Source: Streptomyces sp. CB02414
Lineage (GTDB): Bacteria; Actinomycetota; Actinomycetes; Streptomycetales; Streptomycetaceae
DNA length: 64,000 nucleotides
Direction of reading: 5' to 3'
Assembly (NCBI RefSeq): GCF_001905385.1
Contig: NZ_LIPF01000001.1
Location: 1,168,765-1,232,764, forward strand
Part shown: piece after piece, positions 53,966 through 64,000 of the stretch
Layout: each line of letters opens with the position of its first letter
Position numbering within the stretch: the stretch's first letter is position 1
Notes under the pieces: generated by a model
What the model was told of the DNA's origin: nothing
Database searches by the model: none
The model's input: only the letters and a program-made list of their open reading frames with translations
Translations under genes and position numbers: made by a program

Positions 53966-55402
53966 TCAGAACAGCTTGCCCGGGTTGAGGATGCCCAGCG
54001 GGTCGAAGACCTGTTTGACGGCCCGCTGCATCTCCAGCCCCACCGGACCGATCTCGCGCGCCAGCCACTCCTTCTTCAGTACGCCCACGCCGTGTTCGCC
54101 CGTGATGGTGCCGCCGAGTTCCAGGCCGAGGCCCATGATCTCGTCGAAGGACTCGCGGGCCCGGCGGGACTCGTCGGGGTCCTGGGCGTCGAAGCAGACC
54201 GTGGGGTGGGTGTTGCCGTCGCCCGCGTGGGCGCAGACGCCGATGGTCAGGTCGTACTTGGCGGCGATGCGCTCGATGCCCTCCAGCATGTCGCCGAGCC
54301 TCGAGCGGGGCACGCACACGTCGTCGATCATCGTGGTGCCCTTGACCGCTTCGAGGGCGGTGAGGGACAGGCGGCGCGCCTGGAGGAGGAGTTCCGACTC
54401 GGCGGCGTCGTCTGCGGGGACCACCTGCGTGGCGCCCGCGGCCTCGCACAGGGCGCCCACGGCGGCGAGGTCGGCGGCCGGGTCGGTGGTGTCGAAGGCC
54501 GCGAGGAGCAGGGCCTCGGTGGTCTCCGGGAGACCCATGTGGGCGAGGTCGTTGACCGCCTTGACGGTGGTGCGGTCCATCAGTTCGAGGAGGGACGGCA
54601 CGTGCCCGCCCTCCATGATCTTGCAGATCGCGTCGCAGGCGGCGGAGGCGGAGGAGAACTCGGCGGCCAGCACCAGCTGCTCGGGCGGCTGGGGACGCAG
54701 GGCGAGCACCGCCCGTACGACGATGCCCAGCGAGCCCTCGGAGCCGACGAAGAGCCGGGTGAGGTCGTACCCGGCGACGCCCTTGGCGGTGCGGCGGCCC
54801 GTGGACATCAGGCGGCCGTCGGCGAGGACGACGTCCAGGCCGAGGACGTACTCGGCGGTCACCCCGTACTTGACGCAGCACAGGCCGCCGGAGGCGGTGC
54901 CGATGTTGCCGCCGATGGTGCACATCTCCCAGCTGGAGGGGTCGGGAGGGTAGTACAGGCCGTGTTCGTTCACCGCGCGGGAGAGCGTGGCGTTGACGAC
55001 GCCGGGTTCGACGACGGCGACGCGGTCGACCGGGTTGATCTCCAGGATGCGGTCCATCTTGGTCAGCGAGAGGACCACGCAGCCGTCGGTGGCGTTGGCT
55101 CCGCCGGACAGGCCGGTGCGGGCGCCCTGCGGGACGACGGGGACGCGCAGCTCGGTGGCGGTGCGCATGACGTGCTGGACGTCCTCCACGGTGCGCGCCA
55201 GGACGACCACGGCGGGGGCGCCGGCCGGGCAGAAGCTCGCCATGTCGTTGGCGTAGGAGGCGGTGATGTCGGGGTCGGTGAGGACGGACTCGGCGGGCAG
55301 TCCGGCGAGCAGCCGCTCGACGAGGGGGCTGTCGGCCGCCGGGGCCGCGCCGGCTTCGCGGGCTGCGTCGTCTTCGTCGCGAGGCGCTTCGATACGGCTC
55401 AT
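53966..55402 (-). CDS. FAD-linked oxidase, GlcD/D-lactate dehydrogenase type
   Basis: 478 aa. FAD-binding segment VPVVPQGARTGLSGGANATD, MCTIGGNIGTASGGLCCVKY, and GVAGYDLTRLFVGSEGSLGI; the C-terminal domain ends with GTITGEHGVGVLKKEWL and DPLGILNPGKLF. It oxidises a 2-hydroxy acid such as glycolate or D-lactate. No GlcE/GlcF partner is adjacent, favouring a single-subunit enzyme. Confidence 0.9.
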   Translation of the reverse strand: MSRIEAPRDEDDAAREAGAAPAADSPLVERLLAGLPAESVLTDPDITASYANDMASFCPAGAPAVVVLARTVEDVQHVMRTATELRVPVVPQGARTGLSGGANATDGCVVLSLTKMDRILEINPVDRVAVVEPGVVNATLSRAVNEHGLYYPPDPSSWEMCTIGGNIGTASGGLCCVKYGVTAEYVLGLDVVLADGRLMSTGRRTAKGVAGYDLTRLFVGSEGSLGIVVRAVLALRPQPPEQLVLAAEFSSASAACDAICKIMEGGHVPSLLELMDRTTVKAVNDLAHMGLPETTEALLLAAFDTTDPAADLAAVGALCEAAGATQVVPADDAAESELLLQARRLSLTALEAVKGTTMIDDVCVPRSRLGDMLEGIERIAAKYDLTIGVCAHAGDGNTHPTVCFDAQDPDESRRARESFDEIMGLGLELGGTITGEHGVGVLKKEWLAREIGPVGLEMQRAVKQVFDPLGILNPGKLF

Positions 55403-55500
55403 GATCAGAGGTTCGCACCCGGGGCCATCGGTGTGAACCCCGTCGACGGCACCCGGCGCAAGCCGCGGTGTGCTTGTCGTACGGGCGCACAGTAGGCGCC

Positions 55501-56898
55501 ATGGAGATCGAACGCGGGCGGCGCTCCCGCCGCCGGAACCGGGTGCTGATCGCCTCCGTCGCCGGGGCCGCCGTGCTCGGCGGGGTGCTGGTGCTGCTGC
55601 CGTGGGACGGGGGCGACGCCTCCCCGCCCGCGCCGGGACCCGCGGCGCTGGCGCGCGGTGCGGTGACCACGGGGGTGCCGGCCGCGCTGCCGGACCTGGC
55701 GGTGCTGATCGGCGACCGGGAGCGGCACCTGCGGGCGCAGCCGCTGGACGGGGCGTCGTGGGCGGTGCTGGGCGCGGCCTACGTCGAGCAGGGGCGGCGT
55801 ACGGCGGACGTGGCGAACTGGGCGAAGGCCGAGAAGGCACTGCGCACGTCGCTGAAGGTCGGGGCGGAGCGCAATCCGCAGGCGCTGGAGGGGCTGGCGG
55901 CGCTGGCGGTGGCGCGGCGGGACTTCCCGGCGGCGAAGAAGTGGGGCGAGAGCGCGGTGAAGGCGGCGCCGAAGCGGTGGACGGCGCACGCGGTGCTGAT
56001 CGACGCGTACACCGGGCTCGGTGACGACAAGGGCGTGGGGCGGGCCCTGGAGAAGCTGAAGAAGCTGCGGCCCGACGCGCCGGCGACGGGGGCCCGGGCT
56101 GCGGCCGTCTACCGGGACCGGGGCTGGCGGGAGGACGCGCAGGCCCGGATCTCCGACGCGGCGGCGGCCGCGGAGGCGCCGGCCGAGCGGGCGGCGTACC
56201 TGGAGCAGGCCGGGCGGCTGGCGTTCGAGCGCGGGGAGCGGGAGGAGGCGCTGCGGTTCTTCGAGGAGGCGCTGCGCACCGACCCGGACCAGCGGGCGGC
56301 GCAGGCCGGGCAGGGGCGGGCGCTGGCGGCGCTGGGCCGGACGACGGACGCGCTGTCGGCGTACCAGGCGGCGCTGGCCAAGCGGCCGGAACCCGAGTAC
56401 GCGCTGGAGCTGGGCGAGCTGTACGAGTCGCTGGGGCTCGGGCAGGCCGCGCGGGTGCAGTACGACCTGCTGCGGGAGCGGGTGCGGGACGCGGAGGCGG
56501 CCGGGGCGGACGAGCGGCTGGTGCTCGGCCGGTTCGAGGCGGACCACGGGGATCCGGCCAGGGCGGTGCGGCTGCTGCGGGAGGAGTGGGGGCGGCAGCC
56601 GGGGATCGCGGTGGCCGACGCGCTGGGCTGGGCGCTGCACCGCACCGGTGAGCACGAGGAGGCGCTGGAGTTCGCGGCCATCGCGACCGAGGGCGACAAG
56701 GGCGGCGGGGTGCGCAGCGCGCTGTACGTCTTCCACCGGGGGGTGATCGAGCGGGAGCTGGAGCGGTACGGGCCCGCGCGGCGGCATCTGCGGGAGGCGC
56801 TGATGATCAACCCGTACTTCTCGCCGCTGCGGGTGCCCGAGGCCAAGCGGGCGCTGGCGGCGCTGGGCGAGCCCTCCGTGGAGGACCCGCCCGGCTGA
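55501..56898 (+). CDS. Membrane-anchored TPR protein
   Basis: 465 aa. A single N-terminal helix (VLIASVAGAAVLGGVLVLLP) after an Arg-rich start, then TPR repeats (GASWAVLGAAYVEQGRRTAD, AAYLEQAGRLAFERGEREEA, YALELGELYESLGLGQAARV, RHLREALMINPYFSPLRVPE). TPRs mediate protein contacts; partner unknown. It converges with hpd. Confidence 0.85.
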   Translation: MEIERGRRSRRRNRVLIASVAGAAVLGGVLVLLPWDGGDASPPAPGPAALARGAVTTGVPAALPDLAVLIGDRERHLRAQPLDGASWAVLGAAYVEQGRRTADVANWAKAEKALRTSLKVGAERNPQALEGLAALAVARRDFPAAKKWGESAVKAAPKRWTAHAVLIDAYTGLGDDKGVGRALEKLKKLRPDAPATGARAAAVYRDRGWREDAQARISDAAAAAEAPAERAAYLEQAGRLAFERGEREEALRFFEEALRTDPDQRAAQAGQGRALAALGRTTDALSAYQAALAKRPEPEYALELGELYESLGLGQAARVQYDLLRERVRDAEAAGADERLVLGRFEADHGDPARAVRLLREEWGRQPGIAVADALGWALHRTGEHEEALEFAAIATEGDKGGGVRSALYVFHRGVIERELERYGPARRHLREALMINPYFSPLRVPEAKRALAALGEPSVEDPPG

Positions 56899-56921
56899 GA
56901 TCTGCCGTGCAAAGGCTGATG

Positions 56922-58675
<1,754 letters not shown>

Positions 58676-58707
58676 GACCGGTCCGACGTTCCCGGAGGTG
58701 AGCGGAG

Positions 58708-59355
58708 GTGAACTTCTGGGAGTTCCTGGGCAGCCGCCACCAGCAGCTGCTCGCCGACGCCTACCAGCACGCCAGCGCCGTCTTCCAGTGCATGGTCGTG
58801 GCGACCCTGATCGGCGTGCTGATCGGCGTCCTCACGTACCGCAGCGACTGGGCGGGGAACCTGGCGACGCTGGGCACCTCGACCATCCTGACCATCCCGT
58901 CGCTGGCCATGATCGGTCTGCTCATCCCGATCGTGGGCCTCGGGGTGCCGCCGACGGTGACGGCGCTGACGCTGTACGGGCTGCTGCCGATCGTGCGGAA
59001 CTCGATCGTCGGCCTGCGCGGGGTCGACCCGGCGCTGGTGGACGCGGCCAAGGGCATCGGCATGTCGCGGGCGGCCCGGCTGCTGCGGGTGGAGCTGCCG
59101 CTGGCCTGGCCGCCGATCCTCACCGGCATCCGGGTCTCCACGCAGATGCTGATGGGCATCGCCGCGATCGCCGCCTACGCCTCCGGGCCGGGCCTCGGCA
59201 ACGAGATCTTCCGCGGGATCGCCTCGCTGGGCAGCAAGAACGCGCTCAACCTGGTGCTCGCGGGCACGCTCGGGATCATCATCCTGGCGCTGCTGTTCGA
59301 CGCCGCGTACGTCCTGCTGGGACGGCTGACCATCCCGAGGGGGATCCGTGTCTGA
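58708..59355 (+). CDS. Osmoprotectant ABC transporter permease (first)
   Basis: 215 aa from GTG 58708, with GGAGG upstream. ProW/OpuCB-type: TSTILTIPSLAMIGLLIPIV, LPIVRNSIVGLRGVDPALVD (EAA loop equivalent: AAKGIGMSRAARLLRVELPL). About five helices. Uptake of glycine betaine, choline or related solutes. Overlaps the ATPase gene by 8 bases. Confidence 0.9.
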   Translation: MNFWEFLGSRHQQLLADAYQHASAVFQCMVVATLIGVLIGVLTYRSDWAGNLATLGTSTILTIPSLAMIGLLIPIVGLGVPPTVTALTLYGLLPIVRNSIVGLRGVDPALVDAAKGIGMSRAARLLRVELPLAWPPILTGIRVSTQMLMGIAAIAAYASGPGLGNEIFRGIASLGSKNALNLVLAGTLGIIILALLFDAAYVLLGRLTIPRGIRV

Positions 59356-60604
59356 GAACGGTCAGGCCCAAGCCACCGGGGCGACCATCGAGCTGGAGGC
59401 CCTCACCAAGCGCTACCCGGGCAACCCGCAGCCGGCCGTCGAGAACGTGTCGATGCAGATCCAGGCGGGCGAGACGGTCATCTTCGTCGGCCCCTCGGGC
59501 TGCGGGAAGTCCACCACCCTGAAGATGATCAATCGGCTGATCGAGCCCAGCGGCGGCCGCATCCGCATCGACGGCGAGGACGTCACCGACATCGACCCGG
59601 TCAAGCTGCGCCGCAAGGTCGGCTACGCGATCCAGTCCTCCGGCCTCTTCCCGCACATGACCGTCGCCCAGAACATCGCGCTCGTACCGAAGATGATCGG
59701 CTGGTCGAAGTCCCGCATCCGGTCCCGGGTGGAGGAGATGCTCGACCTGGTCGGTCTCGACGCCGGGGAGTTCCACGGCCGCTATCCCCGTCAGCTGTCC
59801 GGCGGGCAGCAGCAGCGGGTGGGCGTGGCGCGGGCGCTGGCCGCCGATCCGCCGGTGCTGCTGATGGACGAGCCGTTCGGCGCGGTCGACCCGATCACGC
59901 GGGACCACCTCCAGGACGAGCTGATCCGGCTCCAGCACGAGCTGCACAAGACGATCGTCTTCGTCACCCACGACTTCGACGAGGCGATCAAACTGGGCGA
60001 CCGGATCGCGGTGCTGCGCGAACGCTCCCACATCGCGCAGTTCGACACCCCCGAGGCCATCCTCACCAACCCGGCGGACGACTTCGTCTCCGGCTTCGTG
60101 GGCGCCGGGGCGGCGCTGAAGCGGCTCAACCTGACCCGCGTACGGGACGTCGGCATCACCGACTACCCGACGGTGACCGTCGAGGACCCGCTCCAGCACA
60201 TCTTCAACCAGCTCCGGGCGGCCGGCACCAACGAGATCCTGCTCCTCGACCGGCGCCGCCGGCCCTACAAGTGGCTCAGGCGCGGCGACCTGATGCGGGC
60301 CAAGGGCTCGCTGGCGCGGGCCGGGACGCTGGTCCACGACACGGTGACCCGGGACGCGACCCTGCGGGACGCGCTGGAGGCGGTGCTCACCGACAACACG
60401 GGGCGGGTGGCGGTCACCGGGCGGCGCGGCGAGTACGAGGGCGTCGTCGACATGGAGACGCTGCTGAACTCCGTGCACGAGCTGCTGGAGGCCGACCGGC
60501 TGGACGCGCTGGAGCACCAGCACGACCTGGAGGAGACGCGGGCCGGACAGACCCATGCGGAGCAGGAGGGCTTCGGAGGCTTCGGAGGGGAGGCGAAGGC
60601 GTGA
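59348..60604 (+). CDS. Osmoprotectant ABC transporter ATP-binding protein with CBS domains
   Basis: 418 aa, GTG 59348. Walker A FVGPSGCGKSTT, signature LSGGQQQRVGVARALA, Walker B VLLMDEPFGAVD, switch VTHDFDEA. The C-terminal 160 residues carry a CBS pair (LPVTVEDPLQ-like start, VVDMETLLNSVHELL) that in OpuA-type systems senses ionic strength. Very high matches to the proV/opuCA family. Confidence 0.92.
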   Translation: MSENGQAQATGATIELEALTKRYPGNPQPAVENVSMQIQAGETVIFVGPSGCGKSTTLKMINRLIEPSGGRIRIDGEDVTDIDPVKLRRKVGYAIQSSGLFPHMTVAQNIALVPKMIGWSKSRIRSRVEEMLDLVGLDAGEFHGRYPRQLSGGQQQRVGVARALAADPPVLLMDEPFGAVDPITRDHLQDELIRLQHELHKTIVFVTHDFDEAIKLGDRIAVLRERSHIAQFDTPEAILTNPADDFVSGFVGAGAALKRLNLTRVRDVGITDYPTVTVEDPLQHIFNQLRAAGTNEILLLDRRRRPYKWLRRGDLMRAKGSLARAGTLVHDTVTRDATLRDALEAVLTDNTGRVAVTGRRGEYEGVVDMETLLNSVHELLEADRLDALEHQHDLEETRAGQTHAEQEGFGGFGGEAKA

Positions 60605-61446
60605 GTACTTCCGGTCGGCGGCCGGAGACCGACGAACCGGCCTACGAGGACGAGGACCGGGACGAGTATGAGCACGAGCCGCCTCCCCCGTCCCCGGCGG
60701 CGACCCGGCGGCGGGTCGGCTGGCGGAAGCTGACCTTCCTGCCCGCGCTCCTGGTGGCCGTGCTGCTGGCGACCTGGCTGTGGTTCCGGCAGGCCGACCT
60801 GGACGCGCTCAGCCGCAACGCGCTCTCCGACGGCCAGGTGACCAAGGCGCTGTGGCAGCACGTGCAGCTGACCGTGATCTCCACCTTCTTCGTGCTGATC
60901 ATCGCCATCCCGCTGGGCATCCTGCTCACCCGCCGGATGTTCCGGAAGGCGACCCCGGTGGCGATGGCCTTCGCCAACATGGGCCAGGCGACCCCGGCGA
61001 TCGGTCTGCTGGCGCTCCTGGTGATCTGGCTGGGCATCGGCCGCCGCGCCGCCCTGATCGGCATCATCATCTACGCCGTCCTGCCGGTGCTCTCCAACAC
61101 CATCGCGGGTCTGAAGGCCAACGACCCGACGCTGCTGGAGGCGGCCCGCGGCATCGGCATGTCCCCTCTGGGGGTGCTCACGCGGGTGGAGCTGCCGCTG
61201 GCCGTCCCGCTGATCCTGGCCGGGGTGCGCACCGCCCTCGTCCTCAACGTCGGCACGGCGACGCTGGCCGTCTTCGGCGGGGGCGGCGGCCTGGGCGTGC
61301 TGATCACCACGGGGATCACCAGCCAGCGGATGCCGGTGCTGGTCCTCGGCTCGATCCTCACGGTGGCCCTCGCGCTCCTGGTGGACTGGCTGGCCTCGCT
61401 CGCCGAAATGCTGCTGCGGCCCCGAGGCCTGGAGGTGCGGACATGA
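60601..61446 (+). CDS. Osmoprotectant ABC transporter permease (second)
   Basis: 281 aa from GTG 60601 overlapping the ATPase stop (GTGA). An acidic, disordered N-terminus of about 50 residues precedes the permease: AFANMGQATPAIGLLALLVI, AARGIGMSPLGVLTRVELPL, GGGGGLGVLITTGITSQRMP. Forms a heterodimer with the first permease. Confidence 0.9.
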   Translation: MSTSGRRPETDEPAYEDEDRDEYEHEPPPPSPAATRRRVGWRKLTFLPALLVAVLLATWLWFRQADLDALSRNALSDGQVTKALWQHVQLTVISTFFVLIIAIPLGILLTRRMFRKATPVAMAFANMGQATPAIGLLALLVIWLGIGRRAALIGIIIYAVLPVLSNTIAGLKANDPTLLEAARGIGMSPLGVLTRVELPLAVPLILAGVRTALVLNVGTATLAVFGGGGGLGVLITTGITSQRMPVLVLGSILTVALALLVDWLASLAEMLLRPRGLEVRT

Positions 61447-62435
61447 GCGCGCGACCCGGTGCCGGAGGCGGGCGACGCCGTACGTGGCTGCTGACGGCGG
61501 CGCTGCTGGTGGCGGCCTCCGGCTGCGGACTGACCAGCGGCTCCCCCATGGTCGACGACGTGGAGCCCGGCACCATCGGGAAGGGACGGCCGCTGAAGGG
61601 CGCCGACCTGACCGTGGTGTCCAAGCAGTTCACCGAGCAGCTCGTGCTCGGCGCGATCATGGGCATCGCCTTCCAGGCGGCGGGCGCGGAGGTCCTGGAC
61701 CGCACCGGCATCCAGGGCTCCGTGGGCACCCGGGCGGCGGTGGAGAACGGCGACGCGGACGCCACGTACGAGTACACGGGCACCGCCTGGATCACGTACC
61801 TGGGGCACAGCGAGCCCATCCCCGACCCGCGCGAGCAGTGGGAGGCGGTGCGCAAGGAGGACCTGAAGAACGGGCTGACCTGGCTGCCGCCGGCCGAGCT
61901 GAACAACACGTACGCGCTGGCCATGAACCAGGCCAACTACGAGAAGTACCGCACGAAGACGCTCTCCGACGTGGCCGAACTGTCGAAGACCGACCCGGGC
62001 GCGGTGACGCTGTGCGTGGAGGTCGAGTTCGCCAACCGCGCGGACGGGCTGCCCGGCATGGAGAAGGCGTACGGGATGGACATCCCGGCCGGGAACGTCA
62101 CGGAGATGGACACCGGGATCATCTACACCCAGACCGCCGACGGCGCCTGCACCTACGGCGAGGTGTACACCACCGACGGGCGGATCAAGTCGATGAACCT
62201 GGTGGTGATGGAGGACGACAAGAAGTTCTTCCCGAACTACAACGCCGCCCCGATGGTCCGCACCGACACCCTGAAGAAGTGGCCGGCGATCGCGTCGGTG
62301 CTCGCGCCGGTGACCGAGGCGCTGAACAACGATGTCGCGCGGGACCTGAACGCGAGGGTCGACGTGGACGGGGAGGACCCGCACCAGGTGGCGCTGGACT
62401 GGATGATCGAGAAGGGCTTCGTGAAGGAGGGCTGA
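61443..62435 (+). CDS. Osmoprotectant-binding lipoprotein
   Basis: 330 aa, ATG 61443. Lipobox VAASGC after a hydrophobic signal. Binding domain of the OpuAC/ProX type: LTVVSKQFTEQLVLGAIMGI, NGDADATYEYTGTAWITYLG, EDDKKFFPNYNAAPMVRTD. Last gene of the four-gene operon. It captures the solute outside the membrane. Confidence 0.92.
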   Translation: MSARPGAGGGRRRTWLLTAALLVAASGCGLTSGSPMVDDVEPGTIGKGRPLKGADLTVVSKQFTEQLVLGAIMGIAFQAAGAEVLDRTGIQGSVGTRAAVENGDADATYEYTGTAWITYLGHSEPIPDPREQWEAVRKEDLKNGLTWLPPAELNNTYALAMNQANYEKYRTKTLSDVAELSKTDPGAVTLCVEVEFANRADGLPGMEKAYGMDIPAGNVTEMDTGIIYTQTADGACTYGEVYTTDGRIKSMNLVVMEDDKKFFPNYNAAPMVRTDTLKKWPAIASVLAPVTEALNNDVARDLNARVDVDGEDPHQVALDWMIEKGFVKEG

Positions 62436-62442
62436 GGGGCGT

Positions 62443-63222
62443 TCAGCAGGTGGGGACCTCACCCTTGCCCGAACGCAGGGCGTCGAGCGCGTCGACCGCG
62501 CCGTCGAGGGTGGTCACGGGGATCAGCCGGAGCCCCTTGGGCAGCTCGGCCTGAGCGTCCGAGCACTCCGCCTTCGGTACGAGGAAGACGGTGGCCCCGT
62601 CCCGCCGGGCGGCCTGCGTCTTCAGCGGTACGCCGCCGACGGGGCCGACCTTGCCGCCGGTGGTGATGGTGCCGGTGCCGGCGACGACCTTGCCGCCGGT
62701 GAGGTCGCCGGCGGCCAGCTTGTCGATGATGCCGAGGGAGAAGAGCAGACCGGCACTGGGGCCGCCGACGTCCTCCAGGCGCAGGTCGACGTCGACGTCC
62801 GCCGGGTCGAGGTTCAGGTGGTCCAGGGCGGCGGTGGTCGCGGTGTCCTGGGACTCCCGCATCTGCTCCTCGTTGTACTGCTCGATCTCCTGGACGTCGT
62901 CGCCGCTCGGGTAGACCGCGTCGCGGGGCATCACGGCCCGGTCGGTGTCGAACCAGCCGCCGATCACGTCGCCGAGGTGGACGCCGGCGTCCGGGCCGGT
63001 CGCCTCGATGGTCGTCATCCGCAGCTGGCCGCTCGTCTCGTGCGTCGGCGCGCCCTTGATCGTGATCACCGGCTCGCCCCGGTTCTCGCCGAGCACGTCG
63101 GCCGTCAGTCCCGGCTGCGCCACGGAGAAGGGCAACGGCGCGAGGGCGGCGGTGGCGAGCAGCGCCACGACGGGCAGAGCGCAGACGGCGAGGGCCTGGG
63201 GGCGCGTGAGACGAGAGAGCAC
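62443..63222 (-). CDS. Secreted Lon-like serine protease without PDZ domain
   Basis: 259 aa. N-terminal membrane/signal segment (LAVCALPVVALLATAALAPL), then an S16 (Lon) catalytic core: Ser in VGGPSAGLLFSLGII and Lys in VGPVGGVPLKTQAARRDG, with TGTITTGGKVGPVGGV. YlbL-type relatives have a PDZ domain before the protease; this one lacks it and is shorter. Converges with the osmoprotectant operon. Substrate unknown. Confidence 0.88.
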   Translation of the reverse strand: MLSRLTRPQALAVCALPVVALLATAALAPLPFSVAQPGLTADVLGENRGEPVITIKGAPTHETSGQLRMTTIEATGPDAGVHLGDVIGGWFDTDRAVMPRDAVYPSGDDVQEIEQYNEEQMRESQDTATTAALDHLNLDPADVDVDLRLEDVGGPSAGLLFSLGIIDKLAAGDLTGGKVVAGTGTITTGGKVGPVGGVPLKTQAARRDGATVFLVPKAECSDAQAELPKGLRLIPVTTLDGAVDALDALRSGKGEVPTC

Positions 63223-63385
63223 GGAGTCAATCTAACGCGAGGGCGCTGCCGCGCAGGGGGGCGGGCAGCCGCGGTGACTGCGCGCACCCTGCGTCGGTGC
63301 CGAGGTCGGGTGGGGCGCGCAGCCCGGCGCGTCGGGGTGCCTCCCCCACTCTCGGCTTCTCCCCCACGCTCGGCTTCGCTCGCGC

Positions 63386-63451
63386 GGGAGGTACCCCCAT
63401 GAGCGGGAGGTACCCCCACCGCCCACCCGTGCCGCCCTGGGGGTACCTCCC
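63386..63451. repeat. GGGAGGTACCCCC repeat cluster
   Basis: GGGAGGTACCCCC at 63386-63398 and 63405-63417 and inverted at 63439-63451, with related CCTCCCCCA stretches from 63338. These are typical Streptomyces intergenic palindromes able to form stems on either strand. They fill most of the gap between the Lon-like gene and the IclR gene. Confidence 0.75.
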
Positions 63452-63498
63452 AGGCCGTTCAGGCACTGGGGGAGGCACGACTGCCCGCAGCTGGGGGG

Positions 63499-64000
63499 TT
63501 AGCGCAATGCCTCCGCCACTTCCCTCGCCGCGTCCATCACCCGTGTTCCCACCCGTTCCGGCACCACCTCCGACAGCATCACCACGCCGACGCTGCCCTC
63601 CACCCCCGTCACCCCGAGCAGCGGCGCCGCCGCCCCGCAGGCGCCGGCCTCCAGCTCCCCGTGGGTGAGGGCGTAGCCGGGCCACTCCCCCTCCTCCTCG
63701 GCGGGCTGCACGTACTGCCGCGCGGACAGGATCGCCTTGCCCGCGGCCCCCCGCTCCAGTGGATGCCGGAATCCGGCCCGGTAGGCCACGTGGTAGTCCG
63801 TCCAGGTCGGCTCGACGACGGCCACGGCCAGCGCCTCCGCCCCGTCCACCAGCGTCAGATGGGCCGTCGCCCCTATGTCCTCGGCCAGCGACCGCAGCGC
63901 GGGCATCGCCGCCTCGCGCACCAGGGGGTGCACCTGGCGGCCGAGCCCCAGCACACCGAGACCGACCCGGGCACGTCCGCCCAGGTCACGGCGTACGAGT
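63499..64000 (-). CDS. IclR-family regulator, C-terminal part (5' end outside window)
   Basis: The frame is open from the TAA at 63499 to the window edge (about 166 residues). The IclR effector domain is visible: LRSLAEDIGATAHLTLVDG, HVAYRAGFRHPLERGAAGKA, GVTGVEGSVGVVMLSEVVPE. The HTH is beyond the window. Controls catabolic genes in most members; target unknown here. Confidence 0.85.
   Translation of the reverse strand, partial: LVRRDLGGRARVGLGVLGLGRQVHPLVREAAMPALRSLAEDIGATAHLTLVDGAEALAVAVVEPTWTDYHVAYRAGFRHPLERGAAGKAILSARQYVQPAEEEGEWPGYALTHGELEAGACGAAAPLLGVTGVEGSVGVVMLSEVVPERVGTRVMDAAREVAEALR

Overview
The window is a high-GC (about 70% or more) actinobacterial chromosome segment and almost certainly comes from a Streptomyces close to S. 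coelicolor. Reasons: many GTG starts and ATGA/GTGA-type start-stop overlaps, a conservon operon (cvnA-D) with two P450s that read like CYP157A/CYP154A1, an SsgA-like sporulation protein (SsgG type), a GlcNAc PTS locus with DasR (dre) operators, and the short inverted repeats typical of the genus.

Left part (about 1-10.2 kb) is accessory. It holds the tail of a DUF6879 protein, a RepL/MarR-like winged-helix protein, a HAD phosphatase, and an HTH-TPR regulator split by an in-frame TGA. A compact graspetide (ATP-grasp RiPP) locus follows: precursor tgmA, ATP-grasp ligase tgmB, PIMT-like methyltransferase tgmC. Its precursor lies in the same open frame as an upstream hypothetical gene. Then come two secreted proteins and a large protein with the N-terminal motif seen in proteins associated with contractile injection systems.

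10.7-27.4 kb: the conservon plus its P450 pair, an AhpD-like protein, an alpha/beta hydrolase, a MITE-like 85-bp element, a VOC protein with an MFS transporter, DUF445, a GDSL esterase, and an ABC-2 exporter operon ending in a DUF1707 protein.

27.6-35.5 kb: a class A penicillin-binding protein, a small multidrug resistance (Gdx-like) protein, a GroES-like protein, DUF3618, a second MITE-like element abutting the bcp start, two tandem paralogous HNH nucleases whose second stop codon is the anticodon of an odd tRNA, then rdgB, a lipoprotein and rph.

35.6-45.1 kb: the GlcNAc PTS (nagF, nagE1, nagE2) with DasR sites; an RNase Z-like hydrolase; a membrane-anchored PemK/MazF-like protein; and the CysO-CysM-Mec cysteine pathway, preceded by a cysteine-containing leader peptide too short for usual gene callers. 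An amino-acid permease, DUF2017 and clpS follow.

45.2-64 kb: NAD salvage (pncB, pncA), a secreted InhA-type metalloprotease, two RDD membrane proteins, ssgG, a GlcD-like FAD oxidase, a TPR protein, tyrosine catabolism (hpd with divergent regulator hpdA), a four-gene osmoprotectant ABC transporter, a PDZ-less secreted Lon-like protease, and an IclR regulator cut by the window edge. No CRISPR array, prophage or complete insertion sequence was seen.
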